Shown here piece by piece: positions 16,171 through 23,663 of a stretch of DNA of 64,000 bases (position 1 is its first letter; each line of letters opens with the position of its first letter). The notes below the pieces were generated by a model, which was not told the DNA's origin, made no database searches, and worked only from the letters and a program-made list of their open reading frames with translations. Source of the DNA: JACVRW01 sp963811055 (GTDB taxonomy: Bacteria; Actinomycetota; Thermoleophilia; Solirubrobacterales; Thermoleophilaceae); assembly GCA_963811055.1 (NCBI GenBank), contig CAWEPQ010000016.1, positions 203,463 through 267,462 on the forward strand, read 5' to 3'. Position numbers and translations under genes: made by a program.

Positions 16171-16808
16171 GCGAGCCGCGCGTGTTGATCGTGGACGACC
16201 ACCAGCTCTTCAGGGCCGGTGTGCGCTCAGAGCTCGAGGCCCTCCTCGAGATCGCCGGGGAGGCGTCGGGCGTGGCCGAAGCGGTGCGCTGCATCGCCGA
16301 CCTCAGCCCAGACGTGGTGCTGCTCGACGTGCACATGCCGGACGGCGGAGGCGTGGAGGTGATCAGGCGCGCGGCGGCGGCCGAAGGCCCGGCCCCGGTG
16401 TTCCTCGCGCTCTCGGTGTCCGACGATCCCGACGACGTGATCGCCGTGGTCCGCGCCGGTGCCCGCGGCTACGTGACCAAGAGCATCTCGGGCACCGACC
16501 TGGCCGACGCCGTCCGCCGGGTGCACGGCGGCGACGCCGTGTTCTCGCCGCGCCTGGCCGGGTTCGTGCTCGACGCCTTCGCGGGACCGGCCCCGCATAC
16601 GGACAGCGAGCTGGACGCGCTCACCCCGCGCGAGCGCGAGGTGCTGCAGCACATCGCGCGCGGCTACATGTACAAGGAGATCGCGCTGCGCCTGGACATC
16701 TCCCCGAAGACGGTTGAGGCGCACGTGTCCTCGGTGCTGCGAAAGCTCCAGCTATCGAGCCGCCACGAGCTGTCGCGCTGGGCGGCTGAGCGGCGACTGG
16801 TCGATTAG
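16167..16808 (+). CDS. LuxR/NarL-type response regulator
   Basis: 213 residues. Receiver domain with acidic pocket DD (10-11), phospho-acceptor D54 in VVLLDVHMP, and the conserved Lys in GYVTKSIS. The C-terminal GerE/LuxR helix-turn-helix reads LTPREREVLQHIARGYMYKE then SPKTVEAHVSSVLRKLQL. It is the cognate partner of the upstream PspC kinase. Probable targets include the module itself; no binding site could be identified. Confidence 0.92.
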   Translation: MSEPRVLIVDDHQLFRAGVRSELEALLEIAGEASGVAEAVRCIADLSPDVVLLDVHMPDGGGVEVIRRAAAAEGPAPVFLALSVSDDPDDVIAVVRAGARGYVTKSISGTDLADAVRRVHGGDAVFSPRLAGFVLDAFAGPAPHTDSELDALTPREREVLQHIARGYMYKEIALRLDISPKTVEAHVSSVLRKLQLSSRHELSRWAAERRLVD

Positions 16809-16821
16809 ACCGGCCCTGCGC

Positions 16822-18945
16822 TCAGCGCTCAGCTGTGAGCGCACCGACTTCGTCAACGCGGAACTCGCCCGACGGGTCCGCGTGCATGGCGAGTGCGCGC
16901 ATCAGGGCGCGCGCCTTCAACAGCATCTCCTGGTACTCGTCCTCGGCGTCGGACTGCATGACGATCGCGCCGCCGGCGCCGATCGTGGTGGTCTCGCCGT
17001 CCATCACGATCGTCCTGATCACGATGTTCAGGTCGCAGCCGCCGCTCAGGCCCAGGTAGCCGATCGCGCCCGAGTAGACACCGCGGGGCTCGTGCTCGAG
17101 CTCGTCGATGATCTCCATGGTGCGCTTCTTCGGGGCGCCGGTCATCGAGCCACCCGGGAAGCAGGCGCGGATGCCGTCCGGCGGCTCCACGCCCTCGCGG
17201 AGCTGGCCGCGGATCGTGGACACGAGCTGGTGAACGGTCTCGTATGACTCGATCGCCATCAGGTGCGGCACGTGCACCGTCCCGACGTCGCATACGACCC
17301 CGAGATCGTTGCGCAGCAGGTCGGCGATCATCAGGTTCTCGGCCCGGGTCTTCTCGTCGGTCCGCAGCGTCTCCGCGAGCTGCAGGTCCTCCACGCGGTC
17401 CTTGCCGCGCGGGGAGGTGCCCTTGATCGGCTTGGCCTCCATCCAGCCGTCGCGGCCGATCGAGAGGAAGCGCTCGGGTGACGAGCTCATCACGGCCGCG
17501 TCGCCGAAGCGCAGGTAGGACGAGAAGGGCGCCGGGTTGATCTCACGCAGCGTCCGGTAGAGCGGCAGCGGCTCAGGCGAGATGTCGGCGTGCACCTTGT
17601 TGGTGAGGCAAACCTCATAGGTGTCGCCCTCGGTGAGGTAGTCCTTGATCGTCTGGATGTCGTCCAGGTACTGCTGGTGCGAGCGGCTCAGGCGGAACTC
17701 GGCGGGCGAGCCGCCCTCCGTGATCGCCGCGAGGTCCACGGGCTCCAGCGGCGGCAGCGCCTCGAGGCTCGCGGCCGTCTCCCGGATCCAGCGTATGCCC
17801 TCGTTCTCGCTGGTGGGCTCGGTCACGCAGAGCAGGTAGGTGGTCTTCTCGTAGTGGTCGAACGCGATCAGCCGGTCGGCGAACACGAAGGCCGCGTCGG
17901 GCATCGACGACTCGAACGCGTTGTCGCCCTCGCAGTCGGCCTTGAGCTCGTAGCCGAAGTAGCCCACGAAGCCGCAGTTGAAGTCGAACGGCAGGTCGTC
18001 CGAGAGGTAGCGCAGCCGCTTGGTCTCGCGGCTGAGGTAGTCGAAGATCGACTCCTCGTGCTCCTCGCTGGAGAGTCCGCGGGCCACGTTCACCTTGCCG
18101 GTGGTCACGTCGGAGGTCACGACCGAGCTGAGCGGGCCGCCGCTCGCGCCCATGAACGAGAAGCGGGAGCGCTCGTCCACCTTCGAGCTGTCGAGCCAGA
18201 AGGCGTAGCGGTGGTCGCCGTAGAGGTTCACGAAGACCTGCTCGGGGTCGTAGAGGCGATCGACGCGCTCGACCTGCAGCCGCAGGCGCGGGCGCTGTGG
18301 AGGTGACCACTTGGCTCCGCCGCCGTTGGAGGCCGGCTGGGTGAGCGGAGTGCGCTTGCCGCCGGCCACGCCGGCGGTCATGTCGCGGAAGTTGGCCAGC
18401 AGGCGGCGGCCCCAGTCGGTGCAGATCGACTCGGGGTGGAACTGCACGCCCCACACCGGGCGCTTGCGGTGAGCCGCGCCCATGACGATGCCGTCGGCGG
18501 TCCAGGCGATGGCCTCGAGGTCCTCGGGCAGCGGCTCGGTGATGCAGAGCGAGTGGTAGCGGACGACGGTGAAACCCTGCGGGATGTCGGCGAAGAGCGG
18601 CGAGTCGTCGTGGTAGACGGCGCTCATCCGGCCGTGCATGACCTCGGGGGCGTGCACCACCTCGGCGCCCGACATGTGACCGATGCCCTGGTGACCCAGG
18701 CACACGCCGAGCAGCGGCACCTCGGCGTCGCGGATGGCGTCGGCGCAGATGCCGAAGTCCTTGGGGTTGTCGGGCCGGCCGGGACCCGGCGAGATCACGA
18801 CGTTGTCGAAGTCGCCCCCCGCCAGCTCGCTCCACGGGGTGCCGTCGTTGCGCACGACCGTCGGCTCCTCGCCGTTCGCCTCGGCGATCAGCTGGAACAG
18901 GTTGTACGTGAACGAGTCGTAGTTGTCGATGAGCAGCGTCTTCAC
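16822..18945 (-). CDS. pabAB: Aminodeoxychorismate synthase, fused PabA-PabB
   Basis: 707 residues from GTG at 18945, chosen because conservation begins at VKTLLIDNYDSFTYNLF and GGGAG lies about 9 bp upstream. The N-terminal glutamine amidotransferase has its nucleophile C82 in LLGVCLGHQ and its His-Glu in VQFHPESI. After a linker (about 200-235) comes the chorismate-binding domain. The key lysine motif is PIKGT, as in PabB, whereas anthranilate synthases have PIAGT, so the product is 4-amino-4-deoxychorismate for folate or p-aminobenzoate. A class IV lyase (21612) would complete p-aminobenzoate synthesis. The ligase, carrier-protein and GNAT genes lie upstream on the same strand. Confidence 0.9.
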   Translation of the reverse strand: MKTLLIDNYDSFTYNLFQLIAEANGEEPTVVRNDGTPWSELAGGDFDNVVISPGPGRPDNPKDFGICADAIRDAEVPLLGVCLGHQGIGHMSGAEVVHAPEVMHGRMSAVYHDDSPLFADIPQGFTVVRYHSLCITEPLPEDLEAIAWTADGIVMGAAHRKRPVWGVQFHPESICTDWGRRLLANFRDMTAGVAGGKRTPLTQPASNGGGAKWSPPQRPRLRLQVERVDRLYDPEQVFVNLYGDHRYAFWLDSSKVDERSRFSFMGASGGPLSSVVTSDVTTGKVNVARGLSSEEHEESIFDYLSRETKRLRYLSDDLPFDFNCGFVGYFGYELKADCEGDNAFESSMPDAAFVFADRLIAFDHYEKTTYLLCVTEPTSENEGIRWIRETAASLEALPPLEPVDLAAITEGGSPAEFRLSRSHQQYLDDIQTIKDYLTEGDTYEVCLTNKVHADISPEPLPLYRTLREINPAPFSSYLRFGDAAVMSSSPERFLSIGRDGWMEAKPIKGTSPRGKDRVEDLQLAETLRTDEKTRAENLMIADLLRNDLGVVCDVGTVHVPHLMAIESYETVHQLVSTIRGQLREGVEPPDGIRACFPGGSMTGAPKKRTMEIIDELEHEPRGVYSGAIGYLGLSGGCDLNIVIRTIVMDGETTTIGAGGAIVMQSDAEDEYQEMLLKARALMRALAMHADPSGEFRVDEVGALTAER

Positions 18946-19012
18946 TGCATCAAGCTCCCGGCGTCGACGATTTAGGTCACGGGGCGGCGGACCCGCGTGA
19001 ACTCTCAGAGTA

Positions 19013-19029
19013 GACCCGTTTCCCGGGTC
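19013..19029. other. Short inverted repeat between ligase and pabAB genes
   Basis: GACCCG-TTTCC-CGGGTC, a 6-bp stem with a 5-nt loop, lies 8 bp downstream of the ligase stop. It lacks a T-run on either strand, so it is not a convincing intrinsic terminator. It might be an attenuating or processing hairpin between the two genes. Confidence 0.3.
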
Positions 19030-19037
19030 CGGCAAAC

Positions 19038-20528
19038 CTAAATGAGGTACTTACGCAGGATCTTCCCGAGCGGGCTCTTCGGGATCTCCTCGCGGAACTC
19101 CACCACCTGCGGCACCTTGAAGTTGGCCAGGTGCTCCTGGCAGTAGGCGATCACCTCGCGCTCGTCCAACTCGTCGCTCGGCACCACCACTGCCTTCACG
19201 ACCTCCTCGCCGGCCACCTTGCCCGGCACGCCCACCACCACGGCCTCCCCCACCTTGGGGTGAGCCAGCACCACGTCCTCCACCTCGATCGGGTCGACCT
19301 TGTATCCGCCCACCTCGATCAGGAGCTTCTTGCGCCCGGTGATGCTGAGCCTGCCCTCATCGTCCAGCTTGCCGAGGTCTCCGGTGATGAAGTAGCCCTC
19401 GCGGAACACCTGGCTGTTGAGCTCCTCCATGTCGGCATAGCCGTTGGTGAGCCCCGGGGCCTTGACGGCCACCTCGCCGATGCTGCCCGTGGGCACCTGC
19501 TCGCCGTCGTCGTCCTCGATGCGCACCTGCACGCCGTCCACCGGCCGGCCGACGGACTCGAAGGTGGCCACCGGATCCTCGTCCATGTTGGCCGTGAGCG
19601 TGCCGGCCTCCGTGCACCCGTAGAGCTGGCGCACCGGCACCCCGAACTTCTCGAGGAAGGCGTCGAAGAACGGCCGCGGGAGAGCCGTGCCGGCGGAGAA
19701 GGAGAGCCGTAGCGAGGACAGGTCGGCGGAAGCCGGCGCCTCGGCCATCAGCCGGAAGTTGAACGGGACCCCGGGGAAGATGGTGGCTCGCTCCTGCTCG
19801 AGCAGCTCGAGCGCCCGCTGGCGGCGCAGCAGGAACGGATTGGGGTCCTCGAGGATCACGAGCGTCGCGCCGGTGGAAATGGCGGCGAACATGCAGCAGC
19901 CCATGCCGTAGGTGTGGAAGAGCGGGATCGCGCAGAAGATGCGGTCGCTCGAGTCGATGCCCAGCCCGGGGTAGTACTCGGCCTCGCCGCCGCACTGTCC
20001 GTGCGTGCGCGCCACGCGCTTGGGACGGCCGGTGGAGCCCGAGGAGAACTGGTAGACGAGCGCCTCGTCCGGCGAGCGCGGCTCGAGCTTGGCCGGCTCG
20101 TGCTCCATCAGCATCTCGAGCGTGAGCGCCTGGCCGTGCGCCGAGCTGGTGGTGATCACCTGTGCCGGGCGCTCCCAGCCCGCCACGATCCGCTCGCAGA
20201 CGCCGGCGCTGCGCTCGTCGCTGATCACAGCGCGCACGGAGCACTGGCGGAAGTAGAAGTCCAGCTCGTCCTGCTTGAAGGACGGGTTGACGGGCACCAC
20301 GACGGCGCCCATGCCGGCGATCGCGAAGTAGCTGGCGATGAAGTCGGGGTCGTTCGGGAGGAGCAGCGCCACCGCGTCGCCCGGCTCGATGCCCTGGGCG
20401 GCCAGGCCCGCGGCCAGCCGCTCCACGCGCTCCAGAAGGTCGCTGTGAGTGACCCGCTCGTCGCGATAGACGATCGCCACGTCGTCCGGGCGACCGGACG
20501 CGTTCTCGTACAGCATCTCCATCAACAT
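19038..20528 (-). CDS. Adenylate-forming acyl-CoA/ACP ligase
   Basis: 496 residues of the ANL superfamily, which activates a carboxylate as an acyl-adenylate and transfers it to a thiol. The ATP-binding loop SSGSTGRPKRV is near residue 160. Other motifs are YGCTEAG, TGDLG and GGYKVDPIEVE, with the C-terminal lysine in SPLGKILRK. The immediate upstream partner is an acyl carrier protein gene, so the acceptor is probably that carrier rather than free CoA. The substrate is unknown; a fatty or aromatic acid such as p-aminobenzoate is possible given the neighbouring pab genes. Confidence 0.85.
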   Translation of the reverse strand: MLMEMLYENASGRPDDVAIVYRDERVTHSDLLERVERLAAGLAAQGIEPGDAVALLLPNDPDFIASYFAIAGMGAVVVPVNPSFKQDELDFYFRQCSVRAVISDERSAGVCERIVAGWERPAQVITTSSAHGQALTLEMLMEHEPAKLEPRSPDEALVYQFSSGSTGRPKRVARTHGQCGGEAEYYPGLGIDSSDRIFCAIPLFHTYGMGCCMFAAISTGATLVILEDPNPFLLRRQRALELLEQERATIFPGVPFNFRLMAEAPASADLSSLRLSFSAGTALPRPFFDAFLEKFGVPVRQLYGCTEAGTLTANMDEDPVATFESVGRPVDGVQVRIEDDDGEQVPTGSIGEVAVKAPGLTNGYADMEELNSQVFREGYFITGDLGKLDDEGRLSITGRKKLLIEVGGYKVDPIEVEDVVLAHPKVGEAVVVGVPGKVAGEEVVKAVVVPSDELDEREVIAYCQEHLANFKVPQVVEFREEIPKSPLGKILRKYLI

Positions 20529-20554
20529 GGTCGTTGCCCCAGCGCCTGAGGCCG

Positions 20555-20809
20555 CTAGCCCCGGCCGTCCTGCTTGCGAGCCACGAACTCGTCGATGCGC
20601 ACGACGCTCTCGAAGTTCTCCGGCGTAAGGTCCTCGTCGCCTACCGAGATGCCGTAGCGCTCCTCGAGGAACGCCACGAGCTCCATGACGCCGTGCGAGT
20701 CCACGATCCCCTTGGCCAGCAGGTTGTCGTTGGGATCCACCGCGGTGATCCCCCGGCCCTGGGCGAGCTCGCTGAGTATGAATTGCTCTACGTCGGTCGT
20801 GACGCTCAT
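20555..20809 (-). CDS. Acyl carrier protein
   Basis: 84 residues. The phosphopantetheine attachment serine is S38 in GIVDSHGVMEL, the DSxG-type motif. A four-helix acidic carrier fold fits the rest. It lies 26 bp upstream of the ligase gene and 17 bp downstream of the GNAT gene, so the three are probably co-transcribed. It is a dedicated carrier rather than the fatty-acid-synthase ACP, since no other fab genes are present. Confidence 0.88.
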   Translation of the reverse strand: MSVTTDVEQFILSELAQGRGITAVDPNDNLLAKGIVDSHGVMELVAFLEERYGISVGDEDLTPENFESVVRIDEFVARKQDGRG

Positions 20810-20826
20810 CGGCTACACCGTAACGA

Positions 20827-21564
20827 TCAGCCCGGGGCCACCGGGGCGCCGGCGCCGGCGGCCCGCGCCTCGAGCAGCTCCGATTCGCCGGCGATCGGCA
20901 CCCGCCGTGTGAGCACGCGGCGTGACGCGACCTTCCTGACGGGCCGGTAGCCGCGCATGCTGTAGAGCCAGCGAGCGGGTCTGTTGTCGGCCACCACGTA
21001 GCCCCAGAGCGTCTCGTAGCCGAGCTCCCGCAGCATCGTCTCCACCTTGTGGAGGAACTCGACGGAGTTGCCGCCGCCGCGATGCTCCTCCAGCAGGAAG
21101 AAGTCGAACCCGTAGACCGCCCGCTCGTCCAGCTCGATCTCGAGCCCGTAGTTCTCGATGTCGCGGTGGCGGGGCTCGATCCGGCGGTCGACCCACCAGT
21201 AGTAGCCCACCAGCTCCTCGCCCACGTAGCCGGCGTAGCCGCGGTAGCCCTGATTCACGTCGTTGACCGCGCGGGCGTTGGCCTTGGAGTCGCACCGCCT
21301 CCGGTTGAACTCGAACAGGGCCGGAAGGTCGTCGGGGCGCAGCTCCTCGATCCGCAGCGACTCGGAGAACTCCATCTCGGTCACGTCGCGGAGGTCCTTG
21401 CGGAGCACCACGATCTCCTCGCGGGAGAAGGCGGCGGTGCGGGCCCGGCCCGCGACCTTGCGAAGCAGCTCCCGAGACCCGTGGCGGCGGTGCAGGCAGC
21501 GGAGATCGGCAACGCTGGACGCGAGCGGTCCCTTCTCTGGCGATTGAGGAGATTGGGCGCTCAA
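20827..21564 (-). CDS. GNAT family N-acyltransferase
   Basis: 245 residues from a TTG start at 21564. The GNAT core begins near SLRIEELRPDDLPALFEFNR and includes the acyl-CoA-binding region FFLLEEHRGGGNSVEFLHKV and the C-terminal YVVADNRPARWLYSMRGYR. The N-terminal 70 residues are a basic helical extension. GNATs transfer acyl groups from CoA or ACP to amines. Position upstream of an ACP and ligase suggests it could use the ACP-bound acyl group. The start is uncertain, as no ATG precedes the core closely. Confidence 0.8.
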   Translation of the reverse strand: MSAQSPQSPEKGPLASSVADLRCLHRRHGSRELLRKVAGRARTAAFSREEIVVLRKDLRDVTEMEFSESLRIEELRPDDLPALFEFNRRRCDSKANARAVNDVNQGYRGYAGYVGEELVGYYWWVDRRIEPRHRDIENYGLEIELDERAVYGFDFFLLEEHRGGGNSVEFLHKVETMLRELGYETLWGYVVADNRPARWLYSMRGYRPVRKVASRRVLTRRVPIAGESELLEARAAGAGAPVAPG

Positions 21565-21611
21565 ACCGACTCGTCATCCTAGTATGGGTCCCGCGGGAGG
21601 TACCCCAGACA

Positions 21612-22376
21612 ATGAACGTTCACACCGGGCAATCGGATCACCAGGTCGTGAAGATGGACGGGCCGCGGCCCGATCCCAACCTCGGCGTGTTCGAGACGAT
21701 GCTGGTGCTCGACGGGCTCCCGGTGGAGCTGGATGCCCACCTCGAGCGCCTGGCCGCCAGCCTCGGCGAGCTCTTCGACCAGTCGCCCCCCTCGGACGCG
21801 CGCGATCTCGTGTTCGCGGCGGCCGCTGAGACCCGTCTCGGCCGGTTGCGCCTCGACGTGTCACCCGCTCAGGGGAACGCCGTGCGGGTGGCGGACGTGG
21901 ACGAGGCGATCGTGTTCCCGTCCTTCGACCGGGCGCTGGAGCTGGCCCTGGTGGCGGTGCCTGGCGGCATCGGCGCCCACAAGTGGGCCGACCGGCGCCT
22001 GCTGGAGCAGGCCGAGAGCGACGCGGGCGAGGCGTCGCCGCTGATCCTCGACGCCGACGACGAGGCGCTCCTGGAGGGCTCGCGGGGCAGCCTCTTCGCG
22101 GTGCTCGCCGGGGTGCTCTGGACGCCGCCGGCCGACGGGCGGCTGCTGCCGGGGGTTACGCGGGCGCGCGTGATCGAGGTGGCCGGGGCGGCGGGCATCG
22201 AGGTCCGCCAGGAGCCGCTGTCCCTGGCGCGCCTGCTCGAGGCCGACGAGGCGTTCATGACCGGGGCCGTGCGCGGCGTGGAGCCGATCGGGGGCGTGCG
22301 CGGACTGCACCGGTGGCACGAGGGCGAGCTCACCACGCGGATCTCCGCGGAGCTGCACCGTCTCTGGTTCGCCTAG
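21612..22376 (+). CDS. Class IV aminotransferase / aminodeoxychorismate lyase-like
   Basis: 254 residues, PLP fold type IV. The Schiff-base lysine is K124 in GGIGAHKWADRRLLEQ, and the cofactor-phosphate region is LLEGSRGSLFAVLAG. ATG at 21612 is used; ATG at 21654 is an alternative close to the first conserved segment PDPNLGVFETM. Given the divergent pabAB cluster, the likely reaction is elimination of pyruvate from aminodeoxychorismate to give p-aminobenzoate. Branched-chain or D-amino-acid transamination cannot be excluded. It converges on smpB with a 4-bp overlap. Confidence 0.82.
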   Translation: MNVHTGQSDHQVVKMDGPRPDPNLGVFETMLVLDGLPVELDAHLERLAASLGELFDQSPPSDARDLVFAAAAETRLGRLRLDVSPAQGNAVRVADVDEAIVFPSFDRALELALVAVPGGIGAHKWADRRLLEQAESDAGEASPLILDADDEALLEGSRGSLFAVLAGVLWTPPADGRLLPGVTRARVIEVAGAAGIEVRQEPLSLARLLEADEAFMTGAVRGVEPIGGVRGLHRWHEGELTTRISAELHRLWFA

Positions 22377-22849
22377 AGCCGCTCGCTCAGCGCGCGGTCG
22401 ATCTCGCGCCGCTGGTCGCGCTCCTTGAGCGAGCGGCGCTTGTCGAACACGTCCTTGCCTCGGGCCACGGCGATCTCCACCTTGGCGCGGCCCCCCGTGA
22501 AGTACACGCGCGTGGGCACGATCGTCAGGCCCTTCTCGGCGGTCTCGCCCACCAGGCGGTCGATCTCGCGGCGGTGGAGGAGCAGCTTGCGCGGGCGCTC
22601 CGCCTCGTGGTTCTCCTGAGCCGCCGGCTTGTAGGGCGCCACGTGCATGTTGCGCAGCCAGACCTCGCCGTCACGCACCTCGGCGTAGGCGTCCTTGAGC
22701 TGCACCCCGCCGTCGCGCATCGACTTGACCTCCGAGCCCTGGAGCTGAATCCCGCACTCGAACCTGTCGAGCAGGTTGTACCGGTAGCTCGCCTGGCGAT
22801 TGGTGGCCACATCGCCGGCGGCCGCCTTGCGTTTTCCCTTCTTAGCCAT
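22373..22849 (-). CDS. smpB: SsrA-binding protein SmpB
   Basis: 158 residues from ATG at 22849 (MAKKGKRK). The conserved OB-fold segments are visible: NRQASYRYNLLDRFECGIQL, GSEVKSMRDGGVQLKDAY and HRREIDRLVGETAEKGLT. The basic C-terminal tail contains KDVFDKRRSLKERDQRREID. It binds tmRNA and delivers it to stalled ribosomes; the tmRNA gene is about 10 kb away. The start overlaps the preceding secreted-protein gene by 8 bp, so it lies at the end of the ctp-rnr-orf-smpB operon. Confidence 0.97.
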   Translation of the reverse strand: MAKKGKRKAAAGDVATNRQASYRYNLLDRFECGIQLQGSEVKSMRDGGVQLKDAYAEVRDGEVWLRNMHVAPYKPAAQENHEAERPRKLLLHRREIDRLVGETAEKGLTIVPTRVYFTGGRAKVEIAVARGKDVFDKRRSLKERDQRREIDRALSERL

Positions 22850-23663
22850 TCGGCTTCGGGCGCTTGGCGTAGCCGATGCGCTTGAGGAACCGGTCCACCC
22901 GCTTGACGTAGGTGTCCGGCACATCGCCGCGGCGCACGGCACGAAGCAGCGTCTTGCGAGCGGCCGCGCGCTCGCCGAGGCGGTAGCGGTCGGCTGCGTA
23001 GGCAGCCAGGATGCCGCCCACGTTCACGTCGCGGTCGCGCACGCGCTCGTAGAGGCGAAGTGCCTTGCGCGCATCGGCTCGCAGCCAGCGCCGGTATTTG
23101 GGCGTCACGTCCTCGAGCCGCTCCTCGCCCAGGCGGAAGTACTGGATCGGCAGGTACGACTCGGCGTAGGACGAGAAGGCGTAGCCGAAGCGGGAATCGC
23201 GGGACCGCAGCTCGACGGTGCCGTCGCGGCCCACGTCCTGGATCCGGTACCCCGCGTCGCGCCAGTTGTGGCGGATCCGCGCGTACTTGCCGGTGCCCTC
23301 CTGGAAGGTGTAGATCGTGGAGAAGGCGCAGCAGTGCGCGCCGCCGGTGAACAGATCGACGATCACCTCCGGCTCGCGGTCCGTGTCGATGTCGCGCAGC
23401 CGCACCGAGTCCCGCTTGGCGGCGATGCCCGACGGCACCACCCCGCAGGGCTCCTTCGGGCAGCCGGGGCCGACCGCCCGGTCGACCAGCGTCGCGCCGT
23501 CGCGCTCGACCTTGAGGTGGAAGTCCGAGTAGTCGTTCCCGTCGCGCTCGTAGGTGAACACGGCCTTGACGGTGCCCGTGCTGACCTCCTCGGACACCGG
23601 CTCGGCACTGGCCGGAGCGGCGAGCGCAAGCGCTCCCAGACAAATTGCGCAAAAGCGGATCAC
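22842..23663 (-). CDS. Secreted hypothetical protein
   Basis: 273 residues, GTG start overlapping the RNase stop (GTGA). A signal peptide (MIRFCAICLGALALAAPASA) is clear, with cleavage after ASA. The mature part is beta-rich with repeated charged strands. It includes RDIDTDREPEVIVDLFTGGA followed by HCCAFSTIYTF, a pattern seen in extracellular proteins with FG-GAP/VCBS-like strands. The C-terminal third is helical and Arg-rich. No enzyme motif is recognised. Its position between an RNase gene and smpB looks like operon hitch-hiking rather than functional linkage. Confidence 0.8.
   Translation of the reverse strand: MIRFCAICLGALALAAPASAEPVSEEVSTGTVKAVFTYERDGNDYSDFHLKVERDGATLVDRAVGPGCPKEPCGVVPSGIAAKRDSVRLRDIDTDREPEVIVDLFTGGAHCCAFSTIYTFQEGTGKYARIRHNWRDAGYRIQDVGRDGTVELRSRDSRFGYAFSSYAESYLPIQYFRLGEERLEDVTPKYRRWLRADARKALRLYERVRDRDVNVGGILAAYAADRYRLGERAAARKTLLRAVRRGDVPDTYVKRVDRFLKRIGYAKRPKPNG

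Noticed and set aside
16822..18945. Anthranilate synthase (TrpEG fusion) for tryptophan synthesis.
   Set aside because: The lysine-containing PIKGT motif is the PabB type; anthranilate synthases have PIAGT. No other trp genes are nearby.
19013..19029. Intrinsic terminator between the ligase and pabAB genes.
   Set aside because: The stem is only 6 bp and no T-run follows on either strand, so termination is not supported.
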